Below are positions 13,501 through 25,600 of a stretch of DNA of 64,000 bases, piece after piece. The position numbers and the translations under genes were made by a program. Every line of letters starts with the position of its first letter. Within the stretch, counting starts at the first letter, position 1. Source of the DNA: Macrotis lagotis (taxonomy: Eukaryota > Chordata > Mammalia > Peramelemorphia > Peramelidae); NCBI RefSeq assembly GCF_037893015.1, contig NC_133658.1, positions 171,775,711 to 171,839,710 on the forward strand, in the 5' to 3' direction. A model generated the notes under the pieces. It searched no databases. It was given only the letters and a program-made list of their open reading frames with translations, and was not told where the DNA came from.

Positions 13501-16500
13501 TGGCGCAGTGGATAAAGCACCGGCCCTGGAGTCAGGAGTACCTGGGTTCAAATCTGGTCTCAGACACTTAATAATTACCTAGCTGTGTGGCCTTGGGCAA
13601 GCCACTTAACCCCATTTGCCTTGCAAAAAAACTAAAAAAAAAGTTATCAAAAGACTTTTGAGAATAGACTAATGTAAATATGAGTAGGGGAAAAGTGAAG
13701 TCTGAGCAATAACGATTGAAATCTACACAAATATAAAGATACAAATGGTTCATATTTGCGCTTAGGCAACAGATCTCAGAATACAAGAACTGTTTAAGAT
13801 GGAAGAATTAAATTTGGGGTGATTTTTCCAAGATGGAGTTTTAAAGGACATGGGAGCTCCATCCTTAACCTTGATGTCACAGAAAGATTGATGTCACTAG
13901 AAAAATAACTTATGCCTTTCTACCAAAGACTCTTTGTCAAAAATAGAAATTGGGATTTATGCAGATCTTTAGATTTTTCCCCCCTGACCTTCTGAGATGA
14001 TCAGCATAGCTCTTATTTTTCTGAAGCTTTGAGTTTTGCATAGTTTCAGCCTAAAAAATGAGGCTTCAGGTGTAATAACTAGAGTACTGTTGGAGTCAGG
14101 AAGATCTGAGTTCATAATATAGAAATATGTTAAATATGATTTTACATGTACAGCCTATATCAAATTGTTTACTGTCATGGGGAAGGGAGAGTGGAAAGGA
14201 AGAACGATGGGAAAATGTGGAATTCAAAAGCTTGCAAAAGAATGTTAAAAATTAACTTTTGGGGCAGCTAGGTGGCGTAGTGGATAAAGCACCGGCCCTG
14301 GAGTCAGGAGTACCTGGGTTCAAATCTGGTCTCAGACACTTAATAATTACCTAGCTGTATGGCCTTGGGCAAGCCACTTAACCCTGTTTGCCTTGCAAAA
14401 ACCTAAAAAAGAAAAAAGGAAAATTAACTTTGCATTTAATTGGGAATATAAATAAATAAAGTGAAGGAGGAGAAGACCCAAGTTCAAATTCTCCCTCAGA
14501 TATTTACAAGTTATATAATTGGGTAATTTACAACTTCTCTCAGCCTTGGTTTTCTCATCTGTAAAAAGGGGCTACTAATAAACCTACCAAGCAGGGTTAT
14601 TGAAAGGGTCAAATGAGATCATTTATGCAAAGTACATTGCAAACCATAAACCTTAAAGAAATGTTAGCTGGGGCAGCTAGGTGTTGTAGTGGATAAAGCA
14701 CCGGCCCTGGAGTCAAGAGTATCTGGGTTCAGATCGTCTCAGACACTTAATAATGACCTAGCTGTGTGGCCTTGGGCAAGCCACTTAACCCCGTTTGCCT
14801 TACAAAAACAAAACAAAACCAAAAAAAAACTTTAAAAAATGTTAGCTAGACTCATTTCATTATTTATGTTATTATCCACCAGGTTGAACTTTGTGAGTGT
14901 TGGTTCAGATGGTTGAGAACTCTATTTTAAAGTACATGGTTTAGTTTGAAAATCAGGCCATTCAGGGCGGCTCAGTGGTGCAGTGGATAGAGCACTGGCC
15001 CTAGAGTCAGGAGGACCTGAGTTCAAATCTGGCCTCAGACACTTAATAATTACCTAGCTGTGTGGCCTTGGGCAAGCCACTTAACCCCATTTGCCTTGCA
15101 AAAACCTAAAAAAAAAGAAAATCAGGCCATTCTCATTTGAGTGACTGTGTACATTTGAAGAGGGGGCTACAGAGATGACTGCTTTGGAATAAAAAAAACT
15201 AATACCCTCATATTTCCTTTAGGCTCAAAGAGCGGGAGGCCCAGGTAACATCATTGGAAAAGGAAGCTACGGAGCTAAAGGAGGCCGTTGAGCAGCAGAA
15301 ACTAAAAAATAATGTAAGGGTCTACTGTAGAGGGAATTACAGGGCATAAGGGGTTGGGTGAAGGCAACAAGAGCCCATATTCTATACATGTCTGCTCCTT
15401 GTTCTTTCAAAAATCATTATAAAGCAACAGCCCTCACCGAGCAAATAATCCTCCCCAAGGCAAAAGCCCCAAGGGGAGGGAATTTAGCCCAAGAAAATTA
15501 CTTTCACAATTCTTAAGGGTTTTGTTCACCTCATGATTCCACCATAAACGTTCTTCTCATATTCCCTTGCCCTCTTATGATATTGGAGATGGGAGGGGAG
15601 GGTAAAGAAGAGTAGCCCTGGTTAAGAGTCCCTTTTGGTCCCTCATTTACTTTTAGTCCTAGGGGCTGGAATCACTGTGTTTCTTACCAATATCTTCATA
15701 TTCCTAAATCCAACCATGGTTTTTATTTTTTCCTTAAGAGTGTTTTTGGGGTGGCTAGGTGGTGCAGTGGATAGAGCACCAGCCCTGGAGTCAGGAATAC
15801 CTGAGTTCAAATCTGGTCTCAAACACTTAATAACGACTTAGTTGTGTGTCCTTGGGCAAGCCACTTAACCCCTTTGCCTTGCAAAATCCTAAAAAAAAAA
15901 AAAAAAGAAAAAGAGTGTTTTTGAGGGGGGTAGCTAGGTAAGGCAGTGGACAGAGCACAGGCCCTGGAATCAAGAGGACCTGAGTTCAAATTCAACCTCA
16001 GACACCTAATAATTAGATGTATGATCTTGGGCACGTCACTTAACCCCATTGCCTTGCAACCCCCTACCCCAAAAAGAGTGTTTTGAACCCTAATTAAAGA
16101 AGCCCTTAGGATAGAGACAACAGAATGTGTGGGGTGAGTACACTTATTTTACAAAATTCCAACCATTGTTGTTCTCCAGGCATTAAAGACAGAAGCAAAA
16201 CTGTTTCTTCATTTAGTCTTCTTCTAGAGGAAATATCTTGAACTTTAGGATTCCTTGACCTAAGATCCATTATTTCTTAACCTGAAGGTCATTTTTAAAA
16301 GTATTTTGACAACAGTAATGTACTACAATCCTTTGTAAAGGATGTATTTTCTTTTTTTGTATTAAAAACACAATTCTAAAAAAGGTGAAGGAGGACAAAG
16401 CTCTCTATGCCCATCATCTGATAAACACAAATTCAAAATATATTCAAAGTAATTACAGAATTACTACAGGATGAGGAGACATTAATAATTGAGAAAGTCA

Positions 16501-19500
16501 GGAAAACCCTCCTGTAAGAGGATTTGAACTGAGGCTTGAAGGAACGTTCATATTTGAAGATATGACCACAAGGAGCAGGGCATTCAGAACATGAAAAGTT
16601 ACACGGGCCTGACATGGAGAACAGAAAGCAGGTATATTCAGAAAATCCCAGAGTTTCCAGTTTGGAGCTTCAAATCTGTGCCTAGCAGTACTATGAGATA
16701 AACTGGGCAAAAAAGGGGGTGTTGCCAAAGGAGGAGGGCCTTGAGGGTCAGTAAAATAATTTATGAGTTTACTTGATGGGCAGTAGAGTCACCAGAATGA
16801 ACATGGTTGTACATAAAGGAGTTTACATGGTACAAAGAGTAGAGGTAGGAAGAGCCAGGAGGAGGCTATTGGAATAATACAAGGGAGTGGCAGTAAGTGG
16901 CTGGCAGAGGTTTGGAGAGAGGTGCTGCTTCTTTGCCCCAACACAGCTCTACTGTCCTGGTGCTTCCTAGAAACTTGACTAGGTGTAACTGCATCTAACT
17001 GCTACAAGCTTTTTGGAACAGGGATTTTTAAGGCTATGCATTCTTCTCAAGGCACTCTCTGGATGTAAGTCTGTCTCTTCAGAGAGAATGTGCCACCAAA
17101 TGCCCATTCATTGCTGGAATGTAGGCAGAACTTGAAGGCAGGTCACCAGAGTACAAGTCATTGACTCTATGTTAGAACAAATAGCTTCATCACCTCCCTA
17201 TGTCCTCTCTCACCCTCTCCCTTCCCCCCACCAAGTGTCATTTAATATTAGTCTCAAGCTTTTAATTTACTGCAGGGGCTCTTAGCCTTCTTTGTGTCAT
17301 GGACTTTCTCGTGAAGGTTATGGAACTCTTCAGAATCATGCTTTTGAATGCATCTGCTTACAATGGAAGCTAATTCTATTGAAATATAATTATCAAAATA
17401 TTACTAAATAAAGTGTAGGGACCTCAGGTTATGAATTCTTGACATTATATCACCCATCAACAATATTTGTGAAAAATTTGTGAAAAATCTTCCTCTACAA
17501 GAAAAGGTTATAGAAAGTCATTTGAGAGTAGATAGAAAAAAATCCTTAAGCTCCTTATCTCAATATGTATTGACTATAAAAAAGGACATTCTCTATCCTG
17601 ATACCTGACTCAGACTACCCCTGAAAGGTGTTAAGAGACACGGTAACCATATGTTTAAGGGCTCCTACACAAGTTAAAAATTGATGGACCATAACAATGA
17701 GAAATTGGATACCCAGTCTCCTGGATGTTGCATTCCATTGCTAGGGGGAGAAAGTAACCTACCTTGCATCCTCTGTAAACTCATCAAAGGATCTGTAGTT
17801 GTACTTTCTGCATGTCTTGGGGGTGTACCCATTGTATGAGTGTGGTGGGATGACTGCATTGATCCTAACTGTTTTTTCCTTTCCCAGGACCTCCGAGAGA
17901 AAAACTGGAGAGCAATGGAAGCTTTGGCATCTGCTGAAAAAGGATGTGAGGAGAAACTGAATTCTTTAACCAAAGCAAAGGTTGGATGTATTTCATGTTC
18001 AGTTTCTGTTTGCATTAATAATGTCAAGGCTAGTTGAACCAGGTGCATTCAAATTATGTGAAATGCAGACTGCCAAGGACTGGGGCCTGGAACTTCTGCT
18101 AAATTCAGTCTGTCTGAGATTCTCAGGAAAGTTGGTTCTTAAAATACCTAGTAGATTGAGTCCTATTCTGTTCTTTTTTGAATGAGAGGGGGAAAAGGTT
18201 CTACTTTAATTTTCATGCCTTCACCTTTTATGTGTAAGCTAACATGGAACTTCAGTTAGTTTCAGGTTCATTGGTGTTATAGCTCATGTTTTTTAGCAGG
18301 TTATTTTAGCCCATTAAATTTACTTCCTTTGCTTACCCAAACATCCAGCAGATGTCTTTTAAAAATAAGGTGCAAATTTCTAGAGACACTTTGGGAGAAA
18401 TAAAAACCAAAATCATTTCTAATCATGTAGACTTGAGTTTTATCATTCATTCATTTTACCTAATGTATATTGACATTAAGTTAGTTAGGTATCAGGTAGA
18501 CCTGAGTTCAAATTCAGCTTTACATACTTGCTATTTGATCCTGAGCAAGTCACTTAACCTCTCTTCTGCCTCTATTTCTTCCTACTGTACATGCTATACC
18601 TCGTGGAGGTAAATATAAACATAAACAATTCCTGCCCTTAAGAAATTTATCATCCACTAGAAGTGTAGATAAGTATACTATACTGCATAAATATATTTGA
18701 ATGTGTTATTTAAATGGTAGCCCTTCTGGGCGTATTGCAGATATTCTTATTAATTCCTTTATAAATCTTAGAATCCCAGAAAGTTAAATCCAGAAGGGAC
18801 CTAAGAGATCATTTGTCCAGAAGTATCAGATAGATAACCTACAACAACCCCAAGTGCAACTCAAACCATCTTAAAATGTAATTGGGAAATATTTAACTAA
18901 ATAAAAAAAAAAATACAGTAGAACAGAGAAATGTTAAAAATCAGTATGTGCCTGCAAGGATCCTTAGCTACAGCATAGTGGTCCCTCTTTCTATTTGATT
19001 TCGACAATGCTGATCTAGTCCATTCTGCTAATCTAATAGATGAAGAAATGGGGCTAGAAAAATTGACTTACTTAAGATTTTCTAGGGGCAGAGCAGGCAC
19101 AGACTAGAGGCCTTTTGTTGAGAAGGTTAAAGTATATAGTCAGCCCTTGATTATGAATTTGCCAATTGTCTGCATAAACTTTTTGTTTTTAATCTCAAAC
19201 TAAAGTTTGAGCAAAAAATTCCCCGTATATGTATGTATGTACGTTCCCTTTGAGCAGCTAATTTCTACTTTCACCTCTAATTCTTAGTCTTTCTCTTTCA
19301 GGAAGAAGTTGAGAAGCAGTTCAGTATCTCCCAGACAAAAACAAAAGAAACTCTTCTCTCACTCTTCCCAGACATCTCAGTATCTACATGTCAGGTACAA
19401 ATCAAAGGCACATCGGTGGTGATTCACAGAGGCTGGGCTGGAGTTTGGCAGATCTGGATTCAAATCCTGCCACTGATTTCACTTCTGACATTCAGTTTCC

Positions 19501-19643
19501 TCAACTATAAATTAGGATAATGATATCTAATAGCATTTCCCGCACGGGCTGTTATAAGGCTCCCATGAGAATAATGTTTGCAGAGTGATTTGTTAGCTCC
19601 TAGGCTTCTATGGAAGCCTGCTATCACCATTGTTTATTGTTTA

Positions 19644-19699
<56 letters not shown>

Positions 19700-22600
19700 G
19701 CCTAAATAGAAAAAAAGGGGTTGGCTCCAGGGGCAGCACTCTTGCCCAGCTCAGAATGAATAGGAATCCCCACACTCATTTCCTTGATGGTTTCAGAGTT
19801 ATGATGAATGGCTACAGGAATTCAAAGAGAAGAGCACAGGAGCTGTAAAGCAGAAAACATCTGATGGAGTGTCTTTGGTAAGAAAGTCCTAGAAATGGAA
19901 GTTCTATGCTTAGTATCATTATTGCCAGAATGGAGCTTTTGGGTTCCTGGTGGCATCTTTTTAAAAAAAAAAAAATTTTTATTTTGGGTGTTAGAGGTGA
20001 GGTTGTTTGGGTTTTTTTTTTTTTTTTTTAGGTCAGTAGTAGTGTGTATTTTGTTGCTAACGTTCAGTCAATTTTCCCTGGGTTCTTTCAGGACTTAGCC
20101 TCTAAGTTAAAAGACGCTGAAGAAGCCCAAAGCAATCTACAGTCAGAATGTGACCAGTACCGAACCATCCTCGCAGAAACGGTGGGTTTAATCTTTGTGG
20201 TCCTTTCCTCACTGTTACACAGTCTGTGACTTAAGGAAATAATTTCTGAAAACTGCTAGGGTCATCATCCTGTGAGCAATCTGGACATGATCCTCTTCTG
20301 ACTGTAGTCCTTGGACTTCACACAACCTGTTACCACACTTGAAGCTTTTCCTACTTTTCTCCCCAAGTTTGTATTCCACAGGCATAGTCTTTCAAAAATA
20401 CCAGGTCAGGGGGGGCAGCTAGGTGGTGCAATGGATAGAGCATCAACCCTGGAGTCAGGAGTACCTGAGTTCAAATCTGGCCTCAGACACTTAATAATTA
20501 CCTAGCTGTGTGGCCTTGGGCAAGCCACTTAACCCCATTGCCTTCTGAAAAAAAAAAAAAATACCGGGTCACCTTCCCACTGTGATGGGGAATCAGAATA
20601 GGATTTTGGTGGAACAATAACAATGTGTACTGTAGTCAGATGGAATTCCATATGTCAGTATTTTTCAAAAGTATTTGTATCTCATTTGTGATTCTGCAGA
20701 GGATTCCCCAGGAAAGTACCTAAGTTCTGGAAGGGGAAAAAGGGGGGAGTTTTGGGAGTAACACTTCACAGGATTTTTTGAGGGGCCAAACACAGTCCCA
20801 TTTCCTTGATGTGACACAACATGGTGGAAAGGGGAAATAGCAGAATCCTAGTTCTGACTATATGACATGACAAGTCATATGTACTTCCTCTCTGGATCTT
20901 TGCTTCTTCATTTTTTCTGGACTAGATAACCTTTCATATCTCTTCTGAGTGTCACCAAAAGGACAGAACTTGGCTATATGGGGCCTGAGAAAGGATACTT
21001 TGAGTTTCCAAACCTCTAAGCATTCAGCAGAGCAGGTTCTTCAGAGGAGAAATAAAGACAGTTTATGCTGCCAGCCCACTTTTTCCTCTTTTGAAATTAT
21101 AAAACACATCCCCTGGACAAGAAAGTGACGTATGTTTTGTTTGATATTCCCTTCTGCCAGCCTGTCTCCAAGAGGACATAACAAATCACTACAGTTTCTA
21201 ATGACATCATAGAGCTCAAATCCAAAACCATGTTTTAGATTTCAACTAAAATGTATGCCCTGGCCAAGGAGTGACTTATTTAAAAAATAATAGGAGACCA
21301 AATGAGATAAAACAAAATCCTAATACAAAAAAAGGAATTTAGACTATACCTCCAGAATTTTTAATAATTCCTATACCCCCAGTAGGTGAGCTAAATGGAG
21401 CAGAATAGGGAAGGGCAAAAAACAGGTGAGGAGGAGAATCCATAGAAAGGGGAAGGGAGAACAAAGAGATTGTTGAAAATAGTAGCAGCAATATTGTTCT
21501 AAAAGTAACTGTGATCATTGATATCAACTTTGAAGGATTTATGAAGGAAAATGGTATCCACCTCCAGGAAAAGATCTGATATATGGAAGGATGTATTTTA
21601 TGCTTCCACGTATGTGTCTGTATGGAAGGTCGACATTCTCTACTGTGGGGTTGAGAAGAAGCAAGGAAGATAACTCAAATAAAAATGTAGCCAAAAAAAA
21701 TTAAATTAAAAGAAACTAAAGAAGGGGGAAAATGACAGGTATCTTATGGCTTTTTCAGTAACTTTCTACTTCAAGCCTTTCTTTGTATTCCCAGTACTTA
21801 GCACAAGACTTGGCATGTATAGGGTTTAATAAATGACCATGGTGACCTTAGAATGACAGTGTGTTTATTGTTCTTGCATGATGTTGTAGATTTTTGGTGT
21901 TTTTTTTAAACCACTAAACTATCTTATTATTCCATATTTGATCATTCTCTTAGGAAGGTATGTTGAAAGATCTTCAGAAGAGTGTAGAGGAGGAAGAGCA
22001 GGTATGGAGAGTGAAACTCAAAGTCTCAGAAGAAGAACTACAAAAGGTAAATGCTGCTGGTGTTATTTGGCTACTTTTTTGTTAACTTCTCTTCCTTTCT
22101 CTTTTCTGCATCTAAGATAGAAAATCAGATAGAGACAAATTGGGACAAGAGAGAATTGAGTAGTTGAACTTGGAGTGAAGGTTGCTTAAATCCACCCAAG
22201 GCTGTCCAAAAAATGCTACCGGTAGGGCAACTTTATGCGTTGGCTTGTGGATTTACTAAAAGCTTTAGTAAACAAAGCTGAGCTACTGCAGAACTCTCAT
22301 TAAAATGGCAGGTGAAAATATATTGTCTGTTGTTTTAATGCAAACGTTTAAAAGTAATGTTGGATAGCCCTGAACCCTAAGAGGAATAAATATTCCAGAA
22401 GGTGTGGCCAAGTTAGAGGAGAGCAATTCTCAGTGATTTTCCAGCATTCCTAAGACAGTATTGGTCTTATTTCATAGTCACAAATCAGAGTGAAACATCT
22501 CGAAGAAACCATGGAGAAGTTAAAAGGAGACCTACAGAATACAGCTCAGGTAAGAAGTTGCTTTGGATTGATGAAGACAATTGTCTAATCTTAATAGATC

Positions 22601-25600
22601 TTCACATTAAAAGCCTGGAGAAAAAGGGGCTCATGGGCCAGTTGCAGGATGTCAACCCTCTTTATGTATAGGTGATAAAAGCAACTGTTAGCCCACTAAG
22701 GTTTTGTCATTTTTGGTTTTGATTTTGATTTTTTTGATGGTGGTTGGATTTTCTTTCATTAACCCCAAAATTTCATCATGCTTTTCTGTATTTGTCAGTG
22801 TCAGAAGGATGCTGACACAACCCTTAAAAATCTAGCTCCTACCCATTACTATATACTGAAGTAACTTTCCCCAGGTTCTCTAATAGCCATGTTGTCATGT
22901 CAACCATTTTGTCTTTTTCTTTTTTTTCTTTTTTGTCTTTATTTCTCTTGACTTTTCTGCAGCCTTTGACTTGATACTCTTTCCTCCTTCACCTTCCATG
23001 ACACCTCTCTCCCGGCTCTCTTCCTGCCTCACTAATAGCACCTTCTTTGTCTTTTCTACTGGTTCATCTCTTCTGTTCAGGTTCTGCCTAAGACCCTCTC
23101 TTCTTTTTCTCTATCCTCTCCCTTGGTGATCTTATCTACCCCAGGGCTTCAGTTGTCACCTCTGTACAGGTAACCTCCAAATCTGTAACTCTACTTCTAA
23201 TACCTCTCCAGAAGTCCAGGCTCGAATTATCAATAGCCTGTTGACTGTCCCTTTGAATGCCTCACCAGCACCCCAGATACCACCTATCTGAGCTCATCAT
23301 CTTCCCTCCTATGCCTATTCCTTCTCCCAATTTTTCCTCCATTTCTGTGCATGGCATAGCATTGTCTTCCCAGATTCATGAATCTAATAAGTTTCCAAGT
23401 TCCTTCTTATCTGTCCCTTCCTCTCCACTTTCACTCAGGCCTTCCTGTCTTCTCACCAAAGTATTATAGCCTCTCACCTGTCCTTCTGCCTCTGGTCTAT
23501 ACTCACTCCAGTCTAGCTTCCCTATTGCTGCCCAGATAATTTTCCTAGTGGGCTACTCCTCAAACACCTCCCCCCTGCTACTCACACTGCCACTGCTCTA
23601 GGTCAAACCCTCATCATCTCTCACCTGAACTGTTGCTAAGTGTCTCCTTGCTTCAGGTCTCTCTCTATATGATACAGGTCTCTACACTAAAATGTTGGTT
23701 TGACCATATTATACTCCTATGAAATTCTAGTGACTCCCTGTGAACCCTGGACTCAACTAATAAATGCCTTTTGTCTGGCATTGGAAACCCATCACCACCT
23801 GGCCCCAGCCTATCTAACTTTATTGCATAGGATTCCCTTTTGTGCGTTCTATGGACCAGCCAAATTGTCCTCGATGTGGTATTCTGGGGTCTTCCCTGAT
23901 TAGGCTGACTTTTCATCCAGTCTTCTCTCATAAGACTCATTTTCCCCATAGTCTACTGCTCAGTCCATACTCATCCTGCCCTTCCTTCCCTGTCTCTGTG
24001 CTTCTGTTCATGCTGTCCCCAAATCCTGAACTAGACTCCTTTCCACCTGCTCCCAGCCCATTTCTGCTACCTGAAGTCCCTGACTTCTTTGAAGGGCCCA
24101 CTCAGATATCAATACCTCTACCATAGGAAGCCTTCCTTAACACCCCCGCCCACAACCATGGGTGTGAGTGATGTCTCACAGTTCTCATAACCCTTCTCTT
24201 GAATCTCTCCTTTGTACTTCTCTTACCCTTCTTTGTCTAGTAGTTATTTGGATACCTTTGTACCCTTCTTTAGATTATAAATTCCTTGAAAGCAGGGCCA
24301 TGTTAGCCAATTTTATACTCTAGAAATTAGCACTGCAGTTAAAGGTATTTATATATGTTTTCTGAATTTGTTGAATTCAATCAAATAACCGAGGAGAGCT
24401 TCAAGAAACTGAAGAATCATGGTCCTAATGTTTGATACTTTCTTTTAAACCTGACCTAATTTCTCCCAAGCCAAGTTTTTTGGTTTGTTTGTCTGTATTT
24501 GTTTATTGGATTTTTCCCACCTAAATCCAATAGTGCCAAGACAAGTCTATGGAATTCTTCTTGGTTATCCTTAAAGTTCAACAATTCCCATTTAAATAAT
24601 GCTCGTGTTATTTAATGGCACCACACTTAGACTGTTGTCTCACATGTGTGATGATGTGTATTTGTGTCAAGGTCAGAGAATATGCAGCTCTCTTGGAGAC
24701 CCAGCTCGAAGAGCACATGTCAACCTCCAGTGCAGAATGTCAAAAGTACACACAAGAGGTTGAGTCAGTAAGTAGAGGGGACCCTCGCTCCCTAGACCTT
24801 CTTGCACAAGAGTTAGCATGGGGGTGCTTACAAGTTCCAGGTCCCTGCTAAGTTGTCATCTCTGTTGACTAGGCTGACTTTATTTTCAAGGACAGCTTGG
24901 CCATCTGGGGCAATGAGGAAATAATTGGTCATCTCTGTATTTGTCGAAATCCAACCATAGTCCTCTTGCTTGAAACTTCCCCCTAAGCTGGATCTCTCCA
25001 TCCTGAAGAGAATCAGAATGGGGGATGAGAGTCACTGACCCAGCTTGTCCACTGGATGACTGACTACCTGATGATTGATTTAAGCCTGGGGTTTTTCATA
25101 AACACACCAGGGTAGAAAGAGAAAACTTGGAATTTCTGATTGTCCTTTAATCTTAAACTCTAATTATGCATGGAATTTGCCTTGTATTCTTTCCTTAAAG
25201 ACTTAGAAAGCGATATAGTTTCATTTCCATCTCTTAAAAGTGAAACCTTCAGTTCAGAGAATCTAGTAAACTTATTTCCCTTGAGTTGTTCCTAATATCT
25301 TATTTTTCTGTTTGATGAGTAGATATTATGACTGTTGTGTTGACTCATATTCAACTGATTCTCTCTCTCTCTCTCTCCCTCTCTCCCCCTCTCCTCTGTC
25401 CCACTAACTCTACCTCTTTCTTCTCTTATAAATAAAGTTGAGGGACCTTTTAACAGAAGCCCGAGAGCAGATGGATGCTGCTAACAGTGAAGCACAGAAG
25501 CAGAGCAAAGAACTTGCACTGGTAACTAAGCTTTAGTTGTAATATATGGGGAGAGAAAATGTGTGAAAGAAGTGTTGTATAAATGCATATTGAGTTTACA

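Noticed and set aside
17674..18048. 124-codon open frame on the - strand across an RRBP1 exon
   Set aside because: It is the antisense shadow of the exon at 17888-17980 and flanking intron, with no recognisable protein.
19630..19848. 72-codon open frame with poly-tyrosine
   Set aside because: It is the translation of the (ATT)n microsatellite running into the RRBP1 exon. Not a separate gene.
23257..24126. Several open frames of 67-94 codons
   Set aside because: They are pieces of an L2 relic and its complement, broken by stops. Not a gene.
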